Assembly: GCF_004208525.1 (NCBI RefSeq)
Contig: NZ_SGIT01000002.1
Location: 1,054,001 to 1,118,000 of the forward strand
Origin: Sphingobacterium corticibacterium
GTDB lineage: Bacteria; Bacteroidota; Bacteroidia; Sphingobacteriales; Sphingobacteriaceae
DNA length: 64,000 nucleotides
Direction of reading: 5' to 3'
Notes under the pieces: generated by a model
Database searches by the model: none
What the model was told of the DNA's origin: nothing
The model's input: only the letters and a program-made list of their open reading frames with translations
In this document: positions 17,887 to 28,076 of the stretch, piece after piece
Layout: each line of letters starts with the position of its first letter
Position numbering within the stretch: the stretch's first letter is position 1
Program-made: the position numbers and the translations under genes

Positions 17887-19776
17887 CTACCAATAAGGGT
17901 TCTGTGTCAGGTGTTCGTTGACCACCACATCGTAATTATTCAGCGGCCACAAATAATCCCGTACACTGAACAAGGGGATAATAACCGGAACGGGCCGGTA
18001 ATAATCTGCCGTTGTTTCTCCGGACACATTCCAGCCCCGTAATGGGCTGCCAAGTACACTCTGTAATTCTTTCCATCGACGGAGATCCCAACCGCTCTGT
18101 CCTTCAAACGCTAACTCGATACGACGTTCCTGACGGATGATCTGACGTAGCCCCTCTTTGTTCGTCACTTTTTGCGGATTTCGAGCATAGGTAGACCATG
18201 CTTCGCGTACGCCTTCAAGACCTGCACGATGCCGTACACGATCTATATATTCATACACCTCTTCGGTGGGACTACTTTCGGCTTCGTTCAAGGCTTCCGC
18301 ATACAACAGGTAAAGCCCAGCCAACCGCATCATCGGTATGCGGAACGCTTCTGCAGAGAAGTTCACATCCATAACCGACAAGTAATTTGTTAATTTTTTT
18401 GGCCAATATCCCGTGATATTAGTTGCATTCAAGCTTTTCGGACCGGCAATAGCGGGCAATCCACGTGCTTGTACGTGATAAGCTGTCTCCTCATCTGCTT
18501 GTCCATTGCCAAACCAGATGCCACCATCAAACCCCAAGGCAGCATAAAAGCGGCGCTCACGATCAAAATGCGCTTTCACCGTCTCATATCCTTGTTTAAG
18601 GTAATGTTGATTTGCTTCGTTACCTATCTCCACAGAAAAACGGTTGGCATAATCCCATGAAACATCTTCGTTGATCGGCACCCCATTGCGCGTATAGAAT
18701 AATTCTGTTGTAATAAACGGTACTGCCCAGTTGCTCGGATAACTGTTTGACATACCCACGGCGTTCGTCGTCAACTTTGGAATGGTGTAGCCTTGATAAT
18801 CGAATCCATGGTTCAATGACCAAATCAATTCCGGATTCTCCTCCCACCGTTGAGTAAGGATATTCTGCAAAATAAGAACCTCCTTCAACTCGTCCGAAAC
18901 ATTGCGAATACCATTCACCGGCAATATATCATATAGCCGTAATCCCTGTGCCTCACATTCCTCAATAGCTTCCTTACAAGCATCAGCTGCCAATCGCCAT
19001 TTCTGCGGATCGTACGCTGCGGGGAACAACTCCCTTCCATCTTTATCTTGATAGCCGATATAGTCCGGGTTGCCATTAAATAATGGACTAGCTGCCCACA
19101 CGAGCATTTCGGCTTTCACAGCCATCGCTATAAATTTGGTGATACGACCAAATTCCTGTGCTCTATTCTCTATAATCGGCGGTAAATCCGGTATCGCTTC
19201 ATCCATCAAGGATACGACATACGCAAAGGACTCATCCAGCGTAGCCCGTTTACGTTTGGTCAGTTCGATGTCCACGTCAACTGGATTGTTTTCGTCTATC
19301 AAAATGATTGGTCCGTACATCCGAATCAAATAATAATGATAGTAGGCTTTTAGAAATTTTGTCTCCGCAATCCATCGCCGTTTTTCTGCTTCTCTTAGAT
19401 CGATAGGCTGATCGATATTTTCCAACATGATATTGCAACGCCGAATGGCCCGGTACATATTGCCCCACTGCGAAAGCACCGGACTACTGCTGTTCTGTGT
19501 TCCCCGAATCAGATTGAAACCTGATGCGTTAAAAAACTGCGTTTCCAACATTGGATAAACCACCTCGGCAGATGTCGTAAATCCAGGATTGTATATCACG
19601 TCTGACAGGCGCTGCATCGTTGAATAACAGCCAAATAAATAATTTTCGGCCTCGTTACGGTTGCGAAATGCATATTCTAACGTTCCCACATTATCCGGTA
19701 CAATGTCAAGATAGTTACAGGAAGACACTGTCATCCCCATGATGAACAGGTATATATATCGAAATATTCTTTTCAT
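17887..19776 (-). CDS. SusD/RagB family nutrient-binding lipoprotein
   Basis: An outer-membrane lipoprotein that caps its SusC partner and binds the oligosaccharide. The signal ends in VSSCNYLDIVPDN, with the Cys about residue 20. The helical TPR region carries RWIAETKFLKAYYHYYLIRMYG, the SusD hallmark, and the C-terminus has IRQERRIELAFEGQSGWDLRRWKE, also diagnostic. 629 residues is at the long end for the family. It starts 11 bases after susC and leads straight into two surface lipoproteins. Confidence 0.95.
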   Translation of the reverse strand: MKRIFRYIYLFIMGMTVSSCNYLDIVPDNVGTLEYAFRNRNEAENYLFGCYSTMQRLSDVIYNPGFTTSAEVVYPMLETQFFNASGFNLIRGTQNSSSPVLSQWGNMYRAIRRCNIMLENIDQPIDLREAEKRRWIAETKFLKAYYHYYLIRMYGPIILIDENNPVDVDIELTKRKRATLDESFAYVVSLMDEAIPDLPPIIENRAQEFGRITKFIAMAVKAEMLVWAASPLFNGNPDYIGYQDKDGRELFPAAYDPQKWRLAADACKEAIEECEAQGLRLYDILPVNGIRNVSDELKEVLILQNILTQRWEENPELIWSLNHGFDYQGYTIPKLTTNAVGMSNSYPSNWAVPFITTELFYTRNGVPINEDVSWDYANRFSVEIGNEANQHYLKQGYETVKAHFDRERRFYAALGFDGGIWFGNGQADEETAYHVQARGLPAIAGPKSLNATNITGYWPKKLTNYLSVMDVNFSAEAFRIPMMRLAGLYLLYAEALNEAESSPTEEVYEYIDRVRHRAGLEGVREAWSTYARNPQKVTNKEGLRQIIRQERRIELAFEGQSGWDLRRWKELQSVLGSPLRGWNVSGETTADYYRPVPVIIPLFSVRDYLWPLNNYDVVVNEHLTQNPYW

Positions 19777-19787
19777 GGCTTTCTGAT

Positions 19788-22700
19788 TTACAAATTCACA
19801 TTTAGACCCACATTAAACACTTTTTGTATCGGATAGGCGAAGCCATTCCCGCCTTGTTCGGGATCCCATAATTTGAAAGGACTAAACGTAAACAAGTTGA
19901 GTCCGTTAAAATAGATTCTACAGTTCTTCAGCTTTAGTCGATCCGAAACATGCTGCGGCAGGCTATAACCAATTTCTAATGATTTTAAACGTATAAAACT
20001 ACCATCACGCATCCACCATGTACTCGGTTGTAGGTTATTGGCAATAGACGGAACATTGACACCCATCCTCGGATATTGGGCGTACAGATCCTGGTTCTCT
20101 TCCGACCAGTGGCTCTCTGCAAATGCCTGTAAAACTTGGGTGTTACCATAGATGTATGGTTCCGGACTTTGCACAAAAGGACTTACCTTCCATGGATCGA
20201 TGAAAAGCGACGTACGCGTCTGCCCTTGAAAAAATGCGGAGAGATCAAAACCTTTGTAGCCTGTTGAGAAACCGAATCCATATACGACTTCAGGAACCGT
20301 AGGGTAGCCCATAAAGACCATATCGAGGTCATCGATACGTCCGTCTCCATTCATATCTCGATACTTAATGTCCCCGCCTTGGGGCAAAATGCCCTGGATC
20401 GTGTTGTCCCAACCATCTGTCACACTCATAATTTGTCTGGGCGAATTCTGCACTTCTTCGTCATCCACAAACAATCGTTCGGCAATGAACCCGTACTGTC
20501 TATTGAGCGGCTGCCCCATAAAATGTCGCCATTCCTCGGCAAAATTAGGTTCCTCGATATAGGTATAACGATTGGTAGAAAAGGTAAAATTTCCACGAAA
20601 CGACGTCCACCAACCATTACTAAAGCTTTTACTATAATCTGCCGAGAGATCGATCCCCTTCGAATCTACTTCTCCTAGATTCGTACTGACCGAAGCTTCC
20701 AATCCCTCACTCGATGGTATGAATCGCTCGCGAAGGATATCGTAACGATGGTTTTTATAAACTTCTGCAATGATATTCAGTTTGTCGAAAAGCGTTGCTT
20801 CCACCCCAACATTACTCATCCGGGACGTTTCCCAGCTGATGTTTCGGTTTTCGTAACTTCTGATTTCCACCCCCTTACGTTCATAATTGTTATTGATACC
20901 GAACTGTGCCCAATGTGGACCATTGGCCAGTTCGACATCAGAAAGGTAGAAGAACCGTTGAGATCCGATCGCATCATTACCGACCAGACCATGGCTACCC
21001 CGTATCTTTAGTTTGTTCACCCATCCCTCACTATTCCAAAAATCTTCGTTGGAGATTACCCACGACGCTCCGATAGTCGGGAAAAAGCCAAAACGGTGCT
21101 CTTTTGAAAAGCGTTCAGAACCATTATATCCAAAATTAAACTCGGTAAAATACTTATTCTTAAACGAATACGTTAAGCGCCCCGCAAGCCCCACATTCCG
21201 AAATGGCAATGAGTATGGAAGGGTGGTGGTATTTGTCTTCGGATCCCTAGCACTGGAATAAACCGTCTGTTGCAACGTACCAATTAACGTGGAGCTAATG
21301 GTATGATTTTCGCCCAATGCTTTATTATAATCTAAAGCGGTCTGTAAATACACGAACGTGTTGGCGTCAGGTTCACTGCGGCTATAGCCCAAATATTCCG
21401 TAGCGACATTATAGCCGGTAGGTTGTGGATTAAGCCACAATAGGGAATATGCCCCTGTCTCCTGATCGTACGAATTGATATTGTAATAGAATGGACTGTA
21501 TGCCAGCTGCGAGTCAAAATACGAATAGCGGTTCGTATTGAACAAGCTTCGGAATTTCAAACCTTCCGTAATAAAATCAAAGTTTTGGTTCAGCTCCAAC
21601 TGGGCAGACATCCGCGATTGCGAATAGCGCTTCTGCCCGCGTAACATCTGTGCATAGGGGTTATTATAAAGAATCTGGTTACTCGCTGTGCCGCCGGCCG
21701 TTCCATTGTTACCGAACAGAATGTGTCTTGCATTTAAGTTAGCATCATCCGGTTCGTAGTATGCCGGAAACAGCACGGGACTCGTATGTATAGCCACATT
21801 GTATAAATCCGAAGCAAATGACCCGTCGACTGTTATCGGTCCTCTATACTCATTGAAATTACCAGATAACCGCACCACCAATTCTGTTGTTTTCGTTAAG
21901 TTGACATTCACATTCGACCGAATCTGATAATTTTTAAAGTTAAGGCTGTTATCGTTATTGTTCCGCGGATCCGTTTTCAACACCCCGAAATCTTGGTTGT
22001 AGGTACCAGCGACATAATATCTCGCCACGTTTCCTCCACCGCTTACACTGAGGTTATTCCGTTGGGTCATCGCTCGTTTCTTGAAGAGCATATCCAGCCA
22101 ATCAACGGCAGGATATACATAAGGATTACTACCCGGATCGCCATTGATCGTAGCCTGTGTATTCCTAATTTTCGTAGGTGAGAAAGGGAGTGGCAATTCT
22201 GGGTCGCGGGTGAGCGAAGCCTCGTTATACAGGCGCATATATTCCATAGGCTCGATCAGCTCCAATGTTCGATTAGACTGGGAGCTAGAAAGCTCTGTCC
22301 GAAAATTAATAGAAGCCTTACCCTCTTTACCCTCTTTTGTGGTAACGAGAATCACGCCGTTTGCACCACGTGCCCCATAAAGTGCCGTGGCATTGGCATC
22401 TTTGAGAATAACAAAACTTTCGATATCATCAACGTTCAACCGTGCAAGGTCATCTGTCGATAGTTCCACGTTGTCGATCAAAATAAGTGGCTGTTGCCGA
22501 TATCCAAAGGTTGTTACGCCACGGATAAAAAACTGGGAATTGTCTTGCCCTGGCTGGCCGGAACGTTGAAAACCGATGACGCCGGCTATTTGTCCTGCCA
22601 TCGCATTGGTCAGGTTACTTGCCGGAATCCGCAGTTCGCCGGGTTTCACCGAAGCGACCGATCCAACCACCGCTTCCCGTCGTTGACGCTGGCCGAAAGC

Positions 22701-23051
22701 TGTTACCACAACTTCTTCGATACCTTCCCCACTTTCCGCAAGATGCACAATTAGTTGCTGTCCATCTTCGGGAACTTGTACCTCCTGCGTTTGGTAACCG
22801 ACGAATGAAAACATCAAGATATCATCCTGTTCCTCCAGCTCCAAAATAAATCTACCGTTCTGGTCTGTCTTTGTTTCCCGACCTGCTGTTTTCTTGGATT
22901 TAATATTGACTCCTTCCAGGGCTCTTTCCAAAGAATCGAGCACAGAACCCGAGACGATTATCTTATCCTGCTGTCCCAATACCTGGGATGGGGGCACCTG
23001 AAACAAGACAAGCAAACAAAAACACGATACATAGTAATAAATAGGTTTCAT
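19788..23051 (-). CDS. SusC/RagA family TonB-dependent outer-membrane transporter
   Basis: A 1087-residue active importer for oligosaccharides. After the signal peptide (ending VLGQQ) there is a CarboxypepD_reg-like beta domain at about residues 30-110, the TonB box IEEVVVTAFG near 112, a plug domain with ALYGARGANGVILVTTKEG, and a long beta-barrel ending in VFNVGLNVNL. It has no STN domain, so it is probably not controlled by an anti-sigma factor. It is the first gene of the operon that runs to 7177 and is separated from the GH97 operon upstream by a terminator (23199-23248). Confidence 0.96.
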   Translation of the reverse strand: MKPIYYYVSCFCLLVLFQVPPSQVLGQQDKIIVSGSVLDSLERALEGVNIKSKKTAGRETKTDQNGRFILELEEQDDILMFSFVGYQTQEVQVPEDGQQLIVHLAESGEGIEEVVVTAFGQRQRREAVVGSVASVKPGELRIPASNLTNAMAGQIAGVIGFQRSGQPGQDNSQFFIRGVTTFGYRQQPLILIDNVELSTDDLARLNVDDIESFVILKDANATALYGARGANGVILVTTKEGKEGKASINFRTELSSSQSNRTLELIEPMEYMRLYNEASLTRDPELPLPFSPTKIRNTQATINGDPGSNPYVYPAVDWLDMLFKKRAMTQRNNLSVSGGGNVARYYVAGTYNQDFGVLKTDPRNNNDNSLNFKNYQIRSNVNVNLTKTTELVVRLSGNFNEYRGPITVDGSFASDLYNVAIHTSPVLFPAYYEPDDANLNARHILFGNNGTAGGTASNQILYNNPYAQMLRGQKRYSQSRMSAQLELNQNFDFITEGLKFRSLFNTNRYSYFDSQLAYSPFYYNINSYDQETGAYSLLWLNPQPTGYNVATEYLGYSRSEPDANTFVYLQTALDYNKALGENHTISSTLIGTLQQTVYSSARDPKTNTTTLPYSLPFRNVGLAGRLTYSFKNKYFTEFNFGYNGSERFSKEHRFGFFPTIGASWVISNEDFWNSEGWVNKLKIRGSHGLVGNDAIGSQRFFYLSDVELANGPHWAQFGINNNYERKGVEIRSYENRNISWETSRMSNVGVEATLFDKLNIIAEVYKNHRYDILRERFIPSSEGLEASVSTNLGEVDSKGIDLSADYSKSFSNGWWTSFRGNFTFSTNRYTYIEEPNFAEEWRHFMGQPLNRQYGFIAERLFVDDEEVQNSPRQIMSVTDGWDNTIQGILPQGGDIKYRDMNGDGRIDDLDMVFMGYPTVPEVVYGFGFSTGYKGFDLSAFFQGQTRTSLFIDPWKVSPFVQSPEPYIYGNTQVLQAFAESHWSEENQDLYAQYPRMGVNVPSIANNLQPSTWWMRDGSFIRLKSLEIGYSLPQHVSDRLKLKNCRIYFNGLNLFTFSPFKLWDPEQGGNGFAYPIQKVFNVGLNVNL

Positions 23052-23124
23052 AGTTTTTATTGGTTATTGAAATATAAATACTGTAATCATCATGTGGTTT
23101 ATTAACTGGGTTATTTAATATAAT

Positions 23125-23132
23125 CAAATTTA
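23125..23132 (-). promoter_or_regulatory. Candidate -7 promoter element for the sulfatase/GH95 PUL operon
   Basis: The minus strand reads TAAATTTG, a match to TAnnTTTG, about 75 bases before susC and just downstream of the terminator that closes the preceding operon. No clear TTTG -33 element lies at the expected distance, so activation by a regulator would fit, but none is encoded nearby. Confidence 0.4.
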
Positions 23133-23193
23133 GGTCATGCCGGCCGCTTTAAGATGTATAATTTCATGCTATTGATGGATTATATTATCCCCC

Positions 23194-23248
23194 TAAAAAG
23201 GTATTGCCCAAGCTTTTTCACACGTTGGAAATAGCTTAGGCAATACCT
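23194..23248 (-). terminator. Intrinsic terminator after the GH97-susC-susD operon
   Basis: A 16-base inverted repeat (23199-23214 and 23233-23248, 15 of 16 paired, the odd pair G-T) with an 18-base loop. Read on the minus strand the stem ends in ACCTTTTTAG, giving a five-T run at the base. It lies 43 bases after the susD stop at 23292 and separates two PUL operons. Confidence 0.75.
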
Positions 23249-23291
23249 AAATAAGAAAGATGATAAGTGGCGCAGTTAAGCTTGCATAAAA

Positions 23292-24905
23292 TTAATTGTA
23301 ACCCGGATTTTGATCTTCTTCCGTGAATGCGTCATTCGTTTTGATCTCTGTATCCGGAATAGGATAACGTTTGTGAAAATCCTGTATCGTGCCCGATTCA
23401 TTTGCCCATTTGTTACGCTCTTTTACCAGAGCTACAAACTTACCGGTGCGCAACAGGTCGATACGGCGCCAACCTTCGAAACATAATTCGCGTATACGCT
23501 CGTCCATAATTTTAGCCCGGAAGTCGTCGGGAGACATAGCGCCCCATTTTTTATCTTCCGGCAGTGTGCCTCCCCATGCCCGCTTACGGATCTCCTCATT
23601 TACGATGTTGATAGCTTCAGCCGTTTGCCCCAATTCGTTCAAACATTCCGCATGTAAAAGCAGCACGTCCGCATAGCGTATGACGGCGAAATTTTTGCCC
23701 GAATTCCACATATTGTTAATTCCAAGACCCGAAAGAATATCCGTACGGGGATCTTCATATTTTTTAATATGTGGATCCAACTCGTCGGTTGTTCCGGTCC
23801 ACTGCGTTTTTGACAAATCTGGAGTTACATATTGAAAAGATCCGTCGGAACTGTATCTGTTGGTATAATACGTAAAGTCCTCGCGCAGTGCTTCCCCTTT
23901 ACGTGTATCTCCGTCTTCCCAAACACCACCTTCCTCTACGGCTTTATAAGCAAAGGGTGTAGGAAGAAGAAAATCATAACCGGCATAAGAACATGCCTGG
24001 CTAAACCAAGAGTCGACAGCGCGCGAACCGGTATCAAACTGCCAATAATTACAATCAGGCCATACGTTATTGAATTGCAGTTCGAACAATGATTCTGCCG
24101 TATTCGGGTTATTATAACGAAACAAATCACTATAATTATCCAGCAACCTGTATCGTCCCATCTCGATGATCTGCTTAAAGCAATCGTCTGCTTTCGAAAA
24201 ATCACGTAGGTTGGTTGATTCAGGTGCGGCCATATATGCCTTCCCCAACATCGCCAAGGCAGCGCCCTTTGTAGCTCGTTGCGGTTCGCCATCGTACGAT
24301 TCGGGTAAATTGTTTGCCGCCGTGGTGAAATCATCGATAATATATTGCCAGACGACATCCAGCGGTTGACGCCCGAGCCCCAGCTCGTCTGTCCTGTTCA
24401 TATCGACAACTGGGATCTCGCCCCAGAGCATGCTCAATTCAAACATCAATAAACCACGGATAAAACAAGCCTCTCCCGTTAATTTCATCGCACGCTCGGG
24501 ATCTTCGGTCGTCATGCTTAGCGCGTAAATAGCCTTTGCCGCCGAGACGACGGCAGGCCAGCGATTGTTCCAGATACTGGCCACTTGTGTGGATGTCGCA
24601 TTTAACTGACCATTGTATTTATCCATACCTGCCTGATCGCCGGAAGAAATCAACTGATAATTACCCTGTTGTGTTTCATCCGTTCCCAAGTAAGGCATCA
24701 ATCCGTTACGTCCTTCTTTACATCTGCGATAGCTATCATATAACCCGAGAACTAGCGGTTGTACGTTTTCGATCTTTTCAAAAACCTGCTCTTCTGTAAG
24801 TGAGCCCGTGGGCTCTACAGACAGGAAATTCGAACAAGAAGATGTGCTGAGTATTAGTGCATAGGTTAATACACCTATTGCGCTATATTTATATGTCTTT
24901 TTCAT
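23292..24905 (-). CDS. SusD/RagB family nutrient-binding lipoprotein
   Basis: A 537-residue outer-membrane lipoprotein with lipobox LSTSSCSNFLSVEP (Cys about residue 24). The SusD pattern is seen in ACFIRGLLMFELSMLWGEIPVVD and in the C-terminal RIRELCFEGWRRIDLLRTGKF, and it ends in the common NPGYN. It forms the binding lid for the SusC encoded 38 bases upstream. It is the last gene of the GH97 operon, followed by a terminator. The substrate is inferred from the neighbours to be an alpha-galactoside. Confidence 0.95.
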   Translation of the reverse strand: MKKTYKYSAIGVLTYALILSTSSCSNFLSVEPTGSLTEEQVFEKIENVQPLVLGLYDSYRRCKEGRNGLMPYLGTDETQQGNYQLISSGDQAGMDKYNGQLNATSTQVASIWNNRWPAVVSAAKAIYALSMTTEDPERAMKLTGEACFIRGLLMFELSMLWGEIPVVDMNRTDELGLGRQPLDVVWQYIIDDFTTAANNLPESYDGEPQRATKGAALAMLGKAYMAAPESTNLRDFSKADDCFKQIIEMGRYRLLDNYSDLFRYNNPNTAESLFELQFNNVWPDCNYWQFDTGSRAVDSWFSQACSYAGYDFLLPTPFAYKAVEEGGVWEDGDTRKGEALREDFTYYTNRYSSDGSFQYVTPDLSKTQWTGTTDELDPHIKKYEDPRTDILSGLGINNMWNSGKNFAVIRYADVLLLHAECLNELGQTAEAINIVNEEIRKRAWGGTLPEDKKWGAMSPDDFRAKIMDERIRELCFEGWRRIDLLRTGKFVALVKERNKWANESGTIQDFHKRYPIPDTEIKTNDAFTEEDQNPGYN

Positions 24906-24943
24906 CCTGTAATTTTTATTGTTAAACTATTTTAATGTTATCC

Positions 24944-27900
24944 TTAAAACACCATGTTTATACCAAATGTCCACATACGCGTAGGCGGATACCAGTCGCC
25001 CATTTCAGGATCATACCCTTTATAATTTGTCACACAGAAAAGATTAGATCCCGTCGCATATACGCGTAGATTAGAAAATTTAGCCGCGTTAAGAACTTCA
25101 TTGGGGAAGTTGTAGGCTACCGTTAATGCCGACAGCCGAAGAAATGATGCATCCTGCACGGTGAAATCCATTTGACTCGCGTTATAACGGTTATAGTCAA
25201 AACCCGCCAATACACGTGGAAGCGCCGCTTCTGTATTCTCCGGTGTCCAACGATCCAACAAATCGGTGGATGCCACACTTGACCCACTGCTGGTCACTAA
25301 AGACTCATACCATGGACTCAGTTTTTTTGCGCCGTAAGAGTAGCTAAACACGGCATTTAAAGAGAGATTTTTCCATTTGAAATCCGAAGAGAACCCACCA
25401 TAAAATTTAGGATCGGTAGCTCCTATAACCACACGGTCATTCTGATCGATTTGCCCGTCCTCATTTATATCTAGTGGATAAAGGTCTCCCGGATTGACGT
25501 TATAGCCGTTCCAGTTGATCTGATTTAAACGATCCATATCCACAGATCGTGCTATTCCTCCCGTCCTCCACAGATATAATGTATTACGTGATTCGCCTAG
25601 GAATAAGTTACCTTCTTTCTGAATGTTACGATCACCATCTACGTTATAAACCACACCGGTATTTCCATAAAGTTGTGTAACCTTATTTTTATCCATGGAC
25701 AAGGTCGCCGCAAAATTCCACTCGAAATCTGCTGCTCGCCATAGATTAGCGTTCAACGAAAACTCCAGACCTTTATTCTCGATAGATCCGATATTCTCAA
25801 TTGTACTTGAATAACCGGTAGTCGTAGCGAGGGAATGGCTCATCAACAAATCTTTGTTTTTGATCAAAAACGCATCCACCGACAATTGGAAACGATTCTG
25901 TAGGAACCCCATGTCTACGCCTAGGTTCCACTGTTGCTGCTTTTCCCAACTGATATTAGGTGTACCCCGGCGTCCATTAGATGCGAATGAATAGGTATAA
26001 CCCGTCTCTGCAGTACCGGTATAGCTAACGTTATATAAAGATAGATAAGCAAAATCATCGATGTTCTGATTACCGACGATACCAAAACCAGTACGTAACT
26101 TCAATTGGTCAAAGAAACTCTGCTCTTTCATAAAATCTTCTTCCGTTATGTTCCATGCAGCCGATAACGATGGAAATATTCCCCACTGGTTTCCGCTAGC
26201 AAATTTGGAAGAACCGTCATAACGACCTGTAGCAGTCAATAAATATCTGTCGTCATAGGTATAATTTACACGGGCGATATAGGAAAGCAACGTATGTTCT
26301 GACCATCCTGAACTCAAACCGCGTTGGTCTTTCTTATAACCCGATTGCAAACTATGATATCCAAACAGATTAGATCCATAACCCATAGCGCTCCCGTTCA
26401 TATAGCTATATTTTGTCTGTGTCGCACTTGTACCCACCATAGCGTTCAACTTGTGGAGGTCATTAAACGTCGTTGCATATGAAATCGTATTATCCCACTG
26501 CCATACCGTACGTGTATCCCGGTTATCGATCGCTTGCCCTTGCGTTCCATAGCGCTCCGACTCATAAATATCGTTCGGCGTGTATTTGTTCTCTTGCCGC
26601 TGCGCATAATCAACAGAAAACGTCGAACGCAGATTTAGTCCTTCTATCGGATTAATATTAACATAGTTAGAAGTAAGCAACCGATTATAGACCAGATCGT
26701 GGTCAACCTGCAACGAACGCAGCGGGTTGAAGTTATTCTGGTCAAAAATGCCCTGCCAGTTTAGTGTTTCCAGCTCGTCGGAAATAGCAAGCATGGGATT
26801 AGCCAAACGAGCTCGATTCATGATGCCATCATCAACCATGGTGTTGTTGGTACGGGTGTAGGACGTATTGGTACTCACCTTCAACCAGGGTTTGATCTGC
26901 TGATCAGCATTGATACGTCCAGTGTACTTTTCTTGTTCCGATTTTTTAATGACTCCTTTGTGGTCTGTATAACCGAAGCTGATATAATAGGATCCCTTGT
27001 CATCTGCGTTGGACATGCTCACAACATGATTCTGCTGTCTACCCGTACGGCTCACCGCATCCAACCAGTTGTAATTCTCATTATTATTATAGGCTGCAAA
27101 CTCATAATCGGCAAAGACGGTATTAGATCCCATGATCACATCATTTACATAGGCATTCACATCACCGTTCGGATTGGTCTGCTGATAGCCATTGGTATAG
27201 GCTTCTTTGCGAAGCTCAAACAATTGGCGGGTATCCATTGTCTTGGGCGTGTTGGCATAGGCCTGAAACCCCATCCATCCATCATACGTCACCCGTCCTT
27301 CACCTCTCCTGCCTTTTTTTGTTGTAATGACGACAACCCCATTAGACCCACGCGAACCATACAGTGCCGTGGCAGAGGCATCTTTCAGCACTTCGATGGA
27401 GGCTACGTCATTCAGGTTCACGGCATTGAACCCGGAAAATGAATTGTCCATAACCATACCATCTACCACATAGATAGGATCAGTAGAGCCATTAATCGTA
27501 TTGATACCGCGGATCTTGATAGACGCATCGTCCGTCGGGCGGGTCGGGTTTGCGATGAAGACACCGGCTACACGACCTTGAATGGCTTGGTTAATATTGG
27601 TTACTGGTCTTTCTTCCAGCACTTTGCTACCCACACTACTGACAGCTCCGGTCAGGTCACTTTTCTTAAATGCGGCACCGACAACAACCACCTCGTCAAG
27701 TTGATAGTCATGGGATACAAGCGTTACATTCATCACGTCATTGGTTACGGCGATTTCTTTCGCCTCATAACCCATAAAGGTAAAAACCAGCGTGCTACCC
27801 TTTGCCGAAGCGATGGAATACCGCCCCTGCTCGTCAGATAATGTGCCTATGGAAGTGCCTTTCACCGTCACGGATACACCAACAAGGGGTTCTTTGGTCT

Positions 27901-28024
27901 GTGCATCTGTGATGCTTCCCAAAACGGTTATATCCTGAGCAACCACTGTGCCCCCGGATATAATAAACAGCATCAATAGGAATACTGTTACTAATTTGGA
28001 ATTAACGTTTATAAAATTGTTCAT
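24944..28024 (-). CDS. SusC/RagA family TonB-dependent outer-membrane transporter
   Basis: A 1026-residue transporter. The signal ends near TVVAQ, a CarboxypepD_reg-like domain follows (DAQTKEPLVGVSVTVKGT, residues about 38-110), then the TonB box LDEVVVVGAAF, and a plug with ALYGSRGSNGVVVITTKKG. The barrel ends in MWTFGINMVF. There is no STN domain. It lies between the GH97 gene (52 bases) and its SusD, all in one direction, so oligosaccharide uptake and cleavage are made together. Confidence 0.96.
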   Translation of the reverse strand: MNNFINVNSKLVTVFLLMLFIISGGTVVAQDITVLGSITDAQTKEPLVGVSVTVKGTSIGTLSDEQGRYSIASAKGSTLVFTFMGYEAKEIAVTNDVMNVTLVSHDYQLDEVVVVGAAFKKSDLTGAVSSVGSKVLEERPVTNINQAIQGRVAGVFIANPTRPTDDASIKIRGINTINGSTDPIYVVDGMVMDNSFSGFNAVNLNDVASIEVLKDASATALYGSRGSNGVVVITTKKGRRGEGRVTYDGWMGFQAYANTPKTMDTRQLFELRKEAYTNGYQQTNPNGDVNAYVNDVIMGSNTVFADYEFAAYNNNENYNWLDAVSRTGRQQNHVVSMSNADDKGSYYISFGYTDHKGVIKKSEQEKYTGRINADQQIKPWLKVSTNTSYTRTNNTMVDDGIMNRARLANPMLAISDELETLNWQGIFDQNNFNPLRSLQVDHDLVYNRLLTSNYVNINPIEGLNLRSTFSVDYAQRQENKYTPNDIYESERYGTQGQAIDNRDTRTVWQWDNTISYATTFNDLHKLNAMVGTSATQTKYSYMNGSAMGYGSNLFGYHSLQSGYKKDQRGLSSGWSEHTLLSYIARVNYTYDDRYLLTATGRYDGSSKFASGNQWGIFPSLSAAWNITEEDFMKEQSFFDQLKLRTGFGIVGNQNIDDFAYLSLYNVSYTGTAETGYTYSFASNGRRGTPNISWEKQQQWNLGVDMGFLQNRFQLSVDAFLIKNKDLLMSHSLATTTGYSSTIENIGSIENKGLEFSLNANLWRAADFEWNFAATLSMDKNKVTQLYGNTGVVYNVDGDRNIQKEGNLFLGESRNTLYLWRTGGIARSVDMDRLNQINWNGYNVNPGDLYPLDINEDGQIDQNDRVVIGATDPKFYGGFSSDFKWKNLSLNAVFSYSYGAKKLSPWYESLVTSSGSSVASTDLLDRWTPENTEAALPRVLAGFDYNRYNASQMDFTVQDASFLRLSALTVAYNFPNEVLNAAKFSNLRVYATGSNLFCVTNYKGYDPEMGDWYPPTRMWTFGINMVF

Positions 28025-28076
28025 AAAGTTAGTTGTTTAAAATAAATAGGTATTAAATACAAATGTTAGCGCGATA

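Noticed and set aside
26933..27442. 169-codon plus-strand open frame inside susC
   Set aside because: It is antisense to the conserved plug and barrel sequence of SusC; composition is that of a shadow frame.
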